From an uncultured Oscillospiraceae bacterium (GTDB lineage Bacteria; Bacillota; Clostridia; Oscillospirales; Oscillospiraceae), in the NCBI GenBank assembly GCA_944385305.1, contig CALWWS010000144.1, positions 1 to 13,826 on the forward strand: 13,826 bases of DNA. Reading direction: 5' to 3'. Made by a program: the position numbers and the translations under genes. Numbering within the stretch: position 1 is the stretch's first letter; every line of letters starts with the position of its first letter. The notes below the pieces were generated by a model. That model searched no databases and was not told the DNA's origin. It worked only from the letters and a program-made list of their open reading frames with translations. Shown one piece after another: positions 7,701-13,826 of the stretch.

Positions 7701-8359
7701 GCGTCGGAAAGCAGCAGGCGTCCCCAGGGGGTCTGCCCCGCCTCCTCCACCCCCTCCAGGGCAAAGACCCGCTCCTGGCCGTCCAGCCAGCGGGCGGGGT
7801 CGGGATGGCTCTGCACCCGCTGTCGGATGTCCAGCACAATCTCCATCAGCCGACGGTCGTCCCGCCCGGCGGACATGGTGTCCACCAGCTGGGCAAAGTC
7901 GGTGCCCGGCTCGATGGTCTCATAGCGCCGGTCCAGCACGTCGTTGAGGGCCCGGTCCATGAGTATCCGGGCCTCCCCCTCGTCGCACAGGCGGAAGTCG
8001 GGGTCAATCTCCAGCAGGTGCCCGCTCTCCCGCAGCAGGGACGCGCAGAAGGCGTGGACGGTGGAGATCTGGGCCTTGTAGACCAGGGTGGTCTGGCGGC
8101 GCAGCCGCTGGTCGGCGGGGTTGTCCGCCAGGCGGCGGGTGAGGGCCTCCACAATGCCCCCCCGCAGCTCGGCGGCGGCGGCCTTGGTGTAGGTGATCAC
8201 CAGAAAGCGGTCGATGTCCACCCCCTCCCGGATCACCCGGTCCAGCAGCCGCTCCACCAGCACCCGGGTCTTGCCCGAGCCGGCGGCGGCGCTGACCAGC
8301 AGGCCGCCCCCCCGGTTGTCCACTACGGCCTGCTGCTCCGCCGTGAGCGAAAAGGCCAC
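4784..8359 (-). CDS. addA: ATP-dependent helicase/nuclease subunit AddA
   Basis: AddA is the 3'-5' helicase and nuclease subunit of AddAB, the Firmicute counterpart of RecBCD. The complex unwinds and trims broken DNA ends to a Chi site for RecA loading. The 1191-residue protein has the superfamily 1 helicase motifs in order: Walker A AAAGSGKT at 24-31, Walker B DEYQDTN at 396-402, GDVKQSIYRFR at 423-433, SIHKSKGLEF at 770-779 and VAMTRAKEK near 847-855. The C-terminal RecB-type nuclease has His1032 (GTALHLV), Asp1125 (GVVDCC) and Asp1138/Lys1140 (VDFKTD), so it looks active. The start is GTG at 8357-8359, one base after the addB stop, with a GGGGGGAG ribosome binding site inside the end of addB. 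The two genes are therefore an operon with likely translational coupling. I see no clear terminator after the TGA at 4784-4786. Confidence 0.97.
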   Translation of the reverse strand: MAFSLTAEQQAVVDNRGGGLLVSAAAGSGKTRVLVERLLDRVIREGVDIDRFLVITYTKAAAAELRGGIVEALTRRLADNPADQRLRRQTTLVYKAQISTVHAFCASLLRESGHLLEIDPDFRLCDEGEARILMDRALNDVLDRRYETIEPGTDFAQLVDTMSAGRDDRRLMEIVLDIRQRVQSHPDPARWLDGQERVFALEGVEEAGQTPWGRLLLSDAAEQGRYWLEQMERALALCDLDENLHANYAASIAATLRGLEELVRGTAEGWDSAARALPVPFPAAGRKKMADCPGVAQQVKDIRARCKKRLDKLSEWFADTSDGLLEDLRAVFPAMRGLFALLKDFEKAYTGEKARRRVLDFSDLEHLAVRLLAGEDGAPTPLAEQWSARFEENMVDEYQDTNQVQNAIFTALSRQGRNLFMVGDVKQSIYRFRLADPTIFLEKYRSFAPHTRASEGESRRIILSKNFRSRPEVLEGANDLFRAIMSVPFGEMAYTAEQALCPGAPFEPDGRYALELEVLDCREEDGEEDEEKSGRDLLEARFAARRILELVRAGFSVTGEGGEPRPVRWGDVVILLRSPGTVLHHYAKALGELDIPWQAEGGSDFFASTEVSVALSLLQIADNPRQDVPLISALRSPVYGFSADRLAQIRAASPQTDFYDALAADGGADCAAFLEELEELRFGACDRSSYELIWHIYDKTNLLGVFGAMDEGELRRGNLLTLAELARRFEGSDHKGLFGFLTYLGRLRENGSKLILPSPGREGGGVRIMSIHKSKGLEFPVVLLCGLARRLNREDMSRPILFHPQLGVGPKRLDTGRMVEYPTLARTAVARQLEREMMAEELRLLYVAMTRAKEKLILCCALTGGAAALGKLAGDAGFPVAPQVLLGCQSAGEWVLLAALARPEAEVLRRAAGTDVPVPQAPFGPAWDMRWVETGDLRQAPARPRAVRPEGERGEEPEEEETLRAALLWRYPHRETVDIPSKPTATQLKGRELDGEAAEQAPAPPRPILFARPDFAAREMGLTPAQRGTALHLVMQYIDFARAADVQGVEAEIARLVEGEYLTAQQGRAVEPARIAAFFASPLGREVLAAPGLRREFKFSLLVPAKDYFPRAGEGEQVLLQGVVDCCFDTPAGMVVVDFKTDRVGESGLAERTETYRPQLEAYSRALEAITGRPVCRRVLWFFALDRGVEL

Positions 8360-8360
8360 T

Positions 8361-11300
8361 TTACTCTCCCCCCTCTCCCATCTGCTCCACCGCGCTCCAG
8401 AAGGCCTCCCCCTTCACCTTGGGGAGATAGCGCCGCCGGTCGCCGCCCCGCCCCTCCTCGAAGTGGCAGGCGGCGGCGTACTCGCACCACTGGCAGGCGT
8501 TGTGATCGGGGCCCCGCCAGAAGGGGTCGGCAGCAATATTGCCTGCCGCCAGCTCCCCGCCGATCTCGTTGAGAATGCGCTCCACATGCTTTTGCAGCCT
8601 GCCCAGGCGCTCGGCGGTAACCAAGGCCTCCCCGGTGACCGCACCGCTGCGGTTCACCCGCAGGGGCAGAAAGCGTATCCCGCCCTCCGAAGGGTGCTCC
8701 ATGGCGGAGAGTACCTCCGCCTCGTCCAGAAGCAGCCCCCGGCGGCGCAGCTGGGCGTCCACCTTTTTGCGCCGCTCCTCCTCGGTCATGGCCCGGCTGC
8801 CCGCCACCACCGCGTCCCGGGCTGGCAGGTAGAGTACCCCGGCGGGGACGATCTCCCTGCCGTAGAGGGCCTTGCCCTCCCGCTCCAGCGTGAAGAGATA
8901 GAGGAGCATCTGCAGGCCCAGGCCGTTCCAGACGTCTGTCAGGTCAAAGGACTTGCGCCCCGTCTTGTAGTCCACCACCCGCAGGTAGAGCCGCCCGTCG
9001 TGCTCCCAGCCGTCCACACGGTCCACAAAGCCGGTAATACTCACCGTCACCCCGTCCACTGTCAGCTCCACCGGGGGCAGATCCCCCCGTGACCCGAAGC
9101 CCAGCTCGAAGGAGACGGGGGCGAAGTCGGAGCAGGCCAGCTCCTGCACCACGTTGTCCACCACCAGGTGGACCGACTTGAGCAGGCGGCGGAAGAGGTA
9201 GCGGAAGCGGGGAGTCTCCTGCTCCAGTCCGCCCAGCTCCTCCTGCACATACCGCTCCACCGCCCCGTCGGTGAGGGCGCGCAGGCGCTCCGGCTCCAGC
9301 CGGGCCGCGCCCCCCTCCTCCCCCGCCTGGCGGAGCACATGCTCCAGCACAAAGTGGATGAAGGTGCCGTACTCCGGGGCCTGGAAGCCAGCCGGGCGGC
9401 GGGGCTGGGCCCGCAGGCCGTACTGCATGAAGTAGGAGAAGTGACAGGACTTGTACTTGTCCATCCGGGAGGCGGACATGGGCACCCGCCGCCCGTACAG
9501 AGCGTCCACCGCCGGGCGGGTGAGGCTGCCCCGCTCCAGCCGGGCGGCCTGCTCCACCCGCTCCACCCGTCCGGCGTACTCCGGCAACTCCGACAGCACC
9601 CGGGCCGCCGCCGGGCAGTGCCCGGCCTGCTCCAGGGCGGGGCGGGGGGCAGAGAGGCGGAAGCGGCCGTCCAGCCCTCCCTCCTCCAGGCGGAGCGCCC
9701 GGGGGAAGAGCGCGCCCAGCTTGTGCACCGCAAAGCAGGCCCGCCGCTCCTCCCCCTCCGCGCCCTGCCTGGCCCAGCTCACATACAGCCGCTGCCGGGG
9801 CAGGGCCAGGGTCTCGTAGAGCACCGTCATCTCCCGGTAGAGCTTGTCACTCAGCCGGGGGGCCAGCTCCAGGCCGTAGGAGGCCAGCAGGGTGCGGTCG
9901 TCGTCGTTGAGCAGGCCCGGCGCGGGGGCCGCCTGGGGGATGCTCCCCTCGTCCGCCCCCAACAGGAATAATACTTTACAGCTCTTGTGGGCCATGCGGG
10001 GCATCTCTCCCCCGTCCACCCGGTCCAGGGAGACGGGATGGCGCCCACATCGTACTGGGAGAGCACCAGGCTGAACAGGGCGGCAAACTCCTCCAGCTCC
10101 ATGGGGGTCTCCCCCAGGATGGAGGCACACTGCTCCAGGGCTCCGCACAGGATGTCCCACAGCTGGCAGTACTCCTCCGCCAGATCCCGCCTGCCCCGCC
10201 GCTCCAGCTCCCCGGAGCGGCGGGTGAGGCAGCCGGGCAGGTCGATGTCCTCCAAAAAGGCATACAGGGCCAGGGCCTGACCCCGCCCGGTCTTCTCTCC
10301 CCCCTTACGCAGCCGCTCCAGGGGGGCGGCCACCTGGGCGCGCAGGGCGTTCAGGCGGCGCAGCAGGGCCTCGTCCTCCTCCCGCAGGGGCAGGCCGTAC
10401 CCCTGGGGGTGCATATTCCACCCCCGCCGTCCCGTCCAGGCGCTCCCCTCCAGGTTCCACTTGAGTACGTAGTTCTCCAGCAGATCCACGTCCTCCGGCG
10501 ACAGGGGAGTCAGACCGGTCTTGAGGTAGCGGAACATATCGTCATACCGGTAGCCGCCCCCCGCCGCCGCCAGGGCGGCGGTGATGAGAGTGAGCACCGG
10601 CTTTTCCAGGATGTCGCTCATCCGGCCGAGAAAGAGGGGCACCCCGTAGCGGTCAAATACGCTCTGGAGGATGGCCCCATAGCTCTCCATGCTCCGGGCG
10701 CACACCCCGATCTCCCTCAAGCGCACCCCCTCCTCCCGCGCCAGGCGCAGGATCTCCGCGGCTACCCACTCCGCCTCGGAGTAGGGGCTGTCCGCCGTGT
10801 AAAGGGTAATTGCCTGTGTATTCTGTTCCCACGGAACCGGCACGGGGTCAAAGAAGCGGGCCTCCAGGTGGGCCAGGGCCTCCTCCCGCTCCCCGGGCTT
10901 TGGGGGGAGAACCTCACAGCTCCAGCCCACCCCCGCCTCCCGGGCCAGGCGGATGAGCTGGGCGGCGGTGCGCCGGGCAGGGGAAAAGATCCCCGTGCCC
11001 CCCTCACTCTCCTCCAGCTTGTCACAGGTGAGGGCTACCGTGACGCTCCCGGCCTGTTCCAGCAGGGCGGCAATCACCTGCCGCTCCTGGGGGGTAAAGT
11101 CTGTAAAGCTATCTAGGTATACAGATTTCCCCTCCGCCCAACGGCTCTGGTGCAGGGCCTGGGCCAGGCGGGTGAGCTTGTCCCTGGGGTCGGCCCCCTG
11201 GCGGGCGGTCATGGCCTCGTAGGCCCCGAAGATGAGGCCCAGGTCGGTCAGCTTCTCCCCCTCCGCCCCGCCGGTCTCCTCCCCTGCCCGGCACAGCTGC

Positions 11301-11698
11301 TCCGGGGTTACACAGCAGCTCTTCAGCTCGTCCGCTGTGGCAATAAGGCCGGTGAGAAAGGCGGGCTTGCGGGAGGGGCGCTGGTAGACCTTCAGCTGGC
11401 CGGATACCGCCCGCAGGGCGCTGTACATGAGCAGCAGCCGCCCTCCCGGGTCCAATGCGGGGGCGGCCAGCCCGCCGTGGGCGGAGAACACCCGGTTGGC
11501 CAGGCGGGTAAAGGAGAGCACCTCGGCATACAGGCTCACCGGGCCGCCTCCCGCCCGACACAGCTCCCGCTCCATGTGGTGGGAGTGCTGCTCGGGCACC
11601 AGGAGGATCTGCTCCCCGCCCCCCTCCCGCGCCGCCACGGCGCGGAGCAGGGCGGCTGTCTTCCCGGTGCCCGACCGGCCCAGCAGCAGCTTGAGCAT
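8361..11698 (-). pseudogene. addB: AddB helicase/nuclease subunit, split by a one-base frameshift
   Basis: AddB is the partner of AddA in double-strand-break repair. It carries an inactivated helicase fold that reads Chi and a second nuclease with a 4Fe-4S cluster. The start is ATG at 11696-11698 (MLKLLLGRSGTGKT, Walker A in the first 14 residues). The first frame runs normally to about residue 555 (SQYDVGAIP), then gives off-family sequence and stops at 9851, for a 615-residue product. The family sequence resumes in another frame (VSLDRVDGGEMPRM) and runs to TAA at 8361-8363. Restoring one base gives exactly 1112 residues. The second half keeps the cluster cysteines, Cys752 and Cys1069/1072/1078 (CQWC then CHF), and the nuclease residues Asp910/Lys912 (VDYKTG), in restored numbering. 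The defect is either a recent mutation or a sequencing or assembly error. The identity of the gene is secure. Confidence 0.9.
10034..10039 (-). other. Frameshift site in addB
   Basis: On the minus strand the bases read ATCCCG followed by TCTCC. The family needs Ile-Pro-Val-Ser, that is ATC CCN GTC TCC, so one base is missing next to the CCC/G run. A single-base loss at a short run is typical of both sequencing error and natural indels. No slippery heptamer is present. Confidence 0.85.
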
Positions 11699-11706
11699 CT
11701 TCCCCG

Positions 11707-11713
11707 CCTCCTT
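11707..11713 (-). promoter_or_regulatory. Ribosome binding site that decides the addB start
   Basis: AAGGAGG on the minus strand is 8 bases from ATG 11698. The longer in-frame start at 11722 would place this Shine-Dalgarno inside the coding region and has none of its own. AddB proteins normally begin just before the Walker A motif, which agrees. Confidence 0.85.
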
Positions 11714-11734
11714 TCCCTCCATACATTGTCTAAC

Positions 11735-11763
11735 ATTATATCACATACCCCGCGCCTTTGGAA
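11735..11763 (-). promoter_or_regulatory. Candidate promoter of addB-addA
   Basis: A perfect TATAAT lies at 11735-11740 on the minus strand, preceded by TGA (extended -10). The -35 at 17 bases spacing is TTCCAA, matching consensus at only 3 of 6 positions, which an extended -10 can tolerate. The expected transcript starts about 30 bases before the addB ATG. Confidence 0.65.
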
Positions 11764-11799
11764 ACAGCCCGCTTCCGGCGCGGATTGTATTCGCATTGC

Positions 11800-11828
11800 T
11801 TGACAGGGCGGTAAAAATGTGGTAGGAC
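11800..11828 (+). promoter_or_regulatory. Candidate promoter of the MATE transporter gene
   Basis: A perfect -35 TTGACA (11800-11805), a 17-base spacer and a weak -10 TAGGAC (11823-11828) preceded by TGG (extended -10) lie upstream of the plus-strand gene. The leader would be about 40 bases. The 8-base palindrome GTGTACAC at 11850-11857 lies within that leader and could be an operator half or chance. Confidence 0.45.
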
Positions 11829-11859
11829 TAGGCTGAAAGACAGAAAATGGTGTACACAT

Positions 11860-11866
11860 AAGGGGG
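11860..11866 (+). promoter_or_regulatory. Ribosome binding site that decides the TTG start of the MATE gene
   Basis: AAGGGGG is 7 bases before the TTG at 11874. There is no ATG near the expected N-terminus, so the Shine-Dalgarno supports the TTG start. Confidence 0.65.
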
Positions 11867-11873
11867 TGTTGGC

Positions 11874-13226
11874 TTGTCCGGCCAGGCAGTGCGCGATATC
11901 AGCGTGGGCAATCCCTCCCAGGTGCTTCTCCGCTTCTCCCTGCCGCTGGTACTCAGCGGCGTGTTCCAGCAGCTCTACAACATCGCCGACAGCGTGGTGG
12001 TGGGCAAGTTCGTGGGAGACAACGCCCTGGCGGCGGTAGGGGCCTCCTACCCCATTGTGATGCTCTTTGTGGCTCTGGCCATGGGCTCCACCACCGGCAG
12101 CTCGGTGATCATCTCCATGTACTTCGGGGCCAAGCGGTGGGAGGAGATGAAGACCTCCGTCTCCACCGTCTATCTGGCCGCCGCCATCCTATCGGCGGTG
12201 TGCATGGCGGCGGGGATGCTCCTGTGCGCCCCCCTGATGCGCCTGATGAACGTGCCGGCGGAGATCTTCGACCAGAGCCTGCTCTACCTGCGCATCTATT
12301 TCCTGGGCCTGTTCTTCCTCTTCTTCTACAACAGCGCCACCAGCATCTTCAACGGCCTGGGCAACTCCAGAACGCCCCTGTACTTCCTCATCTTCTCCTC
12401 CCTATTCAACGTGGCCCTGGACATCCTGCTGGTGGCCGCCTTTGACCTGGGGGTGGCCGGTGTGGCGTGGGCCACCTTCATTGCCCAGGGCATCTCGGCG
12501 GCCCTGGCCATGTGCTATCTCTTCGCCAAGCTCAAGGGCATTCCCGCCGGGCCCCACCCCCGCTTCAGCCTTCCCATCCTGAAGAAGATCAGCGTGCTGG
12601 CCATCCCCAACATGCTCAACATGTCCACCGTATCCATCGGCCAGCTGCTCATCCAGGTGCTGGTGAACAGCTACGGCCCGGTGGTCATCGCCGCCTACTC
12701 CTCGGCCATCAAAATCGACTCCCTGTTCAAAATTGTCATCAGCAGCCTGAGCAACGCCATGACCACCTTCACCGCCCAGAACATCGGGGCCAAAAAGCTG
12801 GAGCGCATTGACGTGGGCCGCAAGGCCCTGTGCAAGGTGAGTATTCTCTACGCCGCCGCCAGCTACGCATTCCTCTTCTTCCTGGCCCCCCAGGTCATGT
12901 CCCTCTTCGTCCAGGACGCCTCCAGCCAGGTGGTGACCATCGGCACGGAGTATCTGCGGGAGGTGGCCGCCTTCTACCTGGTGTTCGCCTTCTACATGAT
13001 CCACACCGGGGTGCTCAAGGGGGCGGGACATGTGCGGGCCTTCCTGTCCATCATCCTCATCGATCTGGGCCTGCGGGTGTCCTTCTCCTACCTGCTGGGC
13101 TCTTTGCAGATCGGCTACTCCGCCATCTGGTGGTCCATCCCCATCGGCTGGGGCGTGGCCATGTGCATCGCCATCCCCCTCTACCGCAAGGGCGGCTGGC
13201 GGAAGGTCAATCTCATCCAGCGCTGA
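11874..13226 (+). CDS. MATE family efflux transporter
   Basis: The 450-residue membrane protein belongs to the multidrug and toxin extrusion family, in which transporters export drugs or metabolites in exchange for Na+ or H+. The length and the hydrophobic pattern fit the usual 12 membrane helices in two MatE repeats, at about residues 15-175 and 240-400. The N-terminal FSLPLVLSGVFQQLYNIAD and GKFVGDNALAAVGAS stretches are typical of the YoeA/NorM-like MATE proteins common in gut Clostridia. The second repeat begins near ISVLAIPNMLNMS. The substrate cannot be read from sequence. The start is TTG at 11874-11876, and the stop is TGA at 13224-13226, followed by a strong bidirectional terminator. 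It is the only plus-strand gene here, divergent from addB and convergent with the YgiQ gene, so it is its own unit. No regulator gene is adjacent. Confidence 0.95.
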   Translation: MSGQAVRDISVGNPSQVLLRFSLPLVLSGVFQQLYNIADSVVVGKFVGDNALAAVGASYPIVMLFVALAMGSTTGSSVIISMYFGAKRWEEMKTSVSTVYLAAAILSAVCMAAGMLLCAPLMRLMNVPAEIFDQSLLYLRIYFLGLFFLFFYNSATSIFNGLGNSRTPLYFLIFSSLFNVALDILLVAAFDLGVAGVAWATFIAQGISAALAMCYLFAKLKGIPAGPHPRFSLPILKKISVLAIPNMLNMSTVSIGQLLIQVLVNSYGPVVIAAYSSAIKIDSLFKIVISSLSNAMTTFTAQNIGAKKLERIDVGRKALCKVSILYAAASYAFLFFLAPQVMSLFVQDASSQVVTIGTEYLREVAAFYLVFAFYMIHTGVLKGAGHVRAFLSIILIDLGLRVSFSYLLGSLQIGYSAIWWSIPIGWGVAMCIAIPLYRKGGWRKVNLIQR

Positions 13227-13238
13227 AGATACAAGAAA

Positions 13239-13275
13239 GGCCGCCGCGGGGCATTCTCCCCACGGCGGCCTTTTT
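13239..13275. terminator. Bidirectional terminator between the MATE and YgiQ genes
   Basis: GGCCGCCG at 13239-13246 pairs with CGGCGGCC at 13263-13270. After one C-A mismatch the stem continues with GGGG/CCCC around a CATTCT loop. TTTTT follows on the plus strand. On the minus strand the same stem is followed by TTTCTTGT. It begins 12 bases after the MATE stop and ends at the last bases before the stop codon of the facing gene, so it can serve both convergent transcripts. Confidence 0.9.
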
Positions 13276-13826
13276 CTACTTCTTTTTTCCCTTGCTCCGG
13301 GCGTTCTTCTTGGGCTTGGCCACTGCCCAGCCCGCCTTGCGGGGGGCGGGCTTACGGGGCTGTCCGCTCTCCCTGACCGGCTTGGCCGGGGATCGCCGGC
13401 CGCCCGGCTTCCCTGCTCCCCTGGCACTCCCCTGCTCCTTCCGGGGGCCGGATGGCCGCAGCAGGCACTCCTTGCTGTAGCCGATGAGATCCTCTCGCTG
13501 GGCGGCGCGGAGGGCCTGGCGCACCAGCTCTCGCTTCTCCGGCCGCTTCCACTGCATCAGGGCCCGCTGCATGGCCTTCTCATGGGGGTCCCGGGGGACA
13601 TACACCGGCTGCATGGTGCGGGGGTCGATGCCGGTGTCGTACATGCAGGTGGACAGGGTGCCCGGGGTGGGATAGAAGTCCTGCACCTGCTCCGGCTGGC
13701 GGCCGGTGCGGTTGATCCACTCGGCCAGGCGCACCGCGTCGGCCATGGTGCACCCCGGGTGGGAGGACATGAGATAGGGCACCAGGTACTGCTCCTTGCC
13801 GTAGCGCCGGTTGAGGCGCTCATACT
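13276..13826 (-). CDS. YgiQ-family radical SAM protein, C-terminal part (cut by window edge)
   Basis: About 183 codons are visible, ending with TAG at 13276-13278; the frame is open through the right edge. The segment matches the C-terminal end of YgiQ (UPF0313) radical SAM proteins, with YLMSSHPGCTMADAV, the VQDFYPTPGTLSTCMY stretch and VPRDPHEKAMQRALMQW. The radical SAM CxxxCxxC cluster lies upstream, outside the window. The reaction catalysed by YgiQ is not established. The last 55 or so residues form a low-complexity tail rich in Lys, Arg, Pro and Gly, ending SKGKKK. It is probably disordered and may contact nucleic acid. The gene converges with the MATE gene, sharing its terminator. A GTG at 13780-13782 is an internal Val codon, not the start, because family sequence continues upstream of it. 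Confidence 0.93.
   Translation of the reverse strand, partial: YERLNRRYGKEQYLVPYLMSSHPGCTMADAVRLAEWINRTGRQPEQVQDFYPTPGTLSTCMYDTGIDPRTMQPVYVPRDPHEKAMQRALMQWKRPEKRELVRQALRAAQREDLIGYSKECLLRPSGPRKEQGSARGAGKPGGRRSPAKPVRESGQPRKPAPRKAGWAVAKPKKNARSKGKKK

Noticed and set aside
5264..8572. An 1102-codon open frame on the plus strand opposite addA, with other long ones at 760-2589 and 2969-4726.
   Set aside because: These are antisense shadows. High G+C at third codon positions removes stops from the opposite frame. The predicted proteins are low complexity (His, Gly, Leu, Gln, Pro rich), match no family I know, and lack ribosome binding sites, while the minus-strand frames carry full family motifs.
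10034..10039. Programmed ribosomal frameshifting in addB.
   Set aside because: No X XXY YYZ slippery heptamer is present at ATCCCG, I see no evident downstream stimulatory structure, and AddB is not known to use frameshifting.
11699..11722. Upstream ATG at 11720-11722 as the addB start.
   Set aside because: It has no Shine-Dalgarno, and the in-frame AAGGAGG at 11707-11713 lies correctly for the ATG at 11698.
1..13826. Mobile element, defence island, CRISPR or other new multi-gene system.
   Set aside because: Every gene is a recognisable core family with normal neighbours. I saw no direct repeats, transposase, integrase, att-like sites or compositional break.

Overview
The window reads as a piece of the core chromosome of a high-GC member of the Bacillota, most likely Clostridia of the Oscillospirales type (relatives of Flavonifractor or Lawsonibacter). 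This is inferred from four things: an addB-addA pair in the Firmicute order, a dgt-like gene directly before dnaG, a zinc-binding form of L31, and high G+C (about 65% by eye) combined with strong AGGAGG-type ribosome binding sites. I see no insertion sequence, phage gene, CRISPR array, tRNA or rRNA.

All genes but one lie on the minus strand, so the layout is best read from right to left. At the right edge is the C-terminal part of a YgiQ-type radical SAM protein gene (13276-13826). It converges on a plus-strand MATE efflux transporter gene (11874-13226), and the two share a bidirectional terminator hairpin in the 49 bases between them. The MATE gene is divergent from addB, with a candidate promoter for each in the gap. 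addB (8361-11698) and addA (4784-8359) are separated by 1 base and encode the AddAB helicase-nuclease for double-strand-break repair. As given, addB carries a one-base frameshift near 10034-10039 that separates its helicase-like half from its nuclease half.

Next comes rpmE (L31, 4448-4654), with its own strong promoter, an A-tract UP element, a leader hairpin and a terminator. A probable operon follows: flavin reductase-like gene, hflX, a yigZ/IMPACT-family gene, the dGTPase-like gene and dnaG. dnaG is cut by the left edge just before its TOPRIM catalytic core. These genes serve translation and ribosome rescue (L31, HflX), nucleotide pools and replication (dGTPase-like, DnaG), and recombinational repair (AddAB).

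No gene-free stretch exceeds 300 bases; the longest gap is about 175 bases. I found no convincing sign of a new multi-gene system. The points most worth a second look are the addB frameshift, the rpmE leader hairpin and UP element, the dyad upstream of dgt, and the shared addB/MATE control region.
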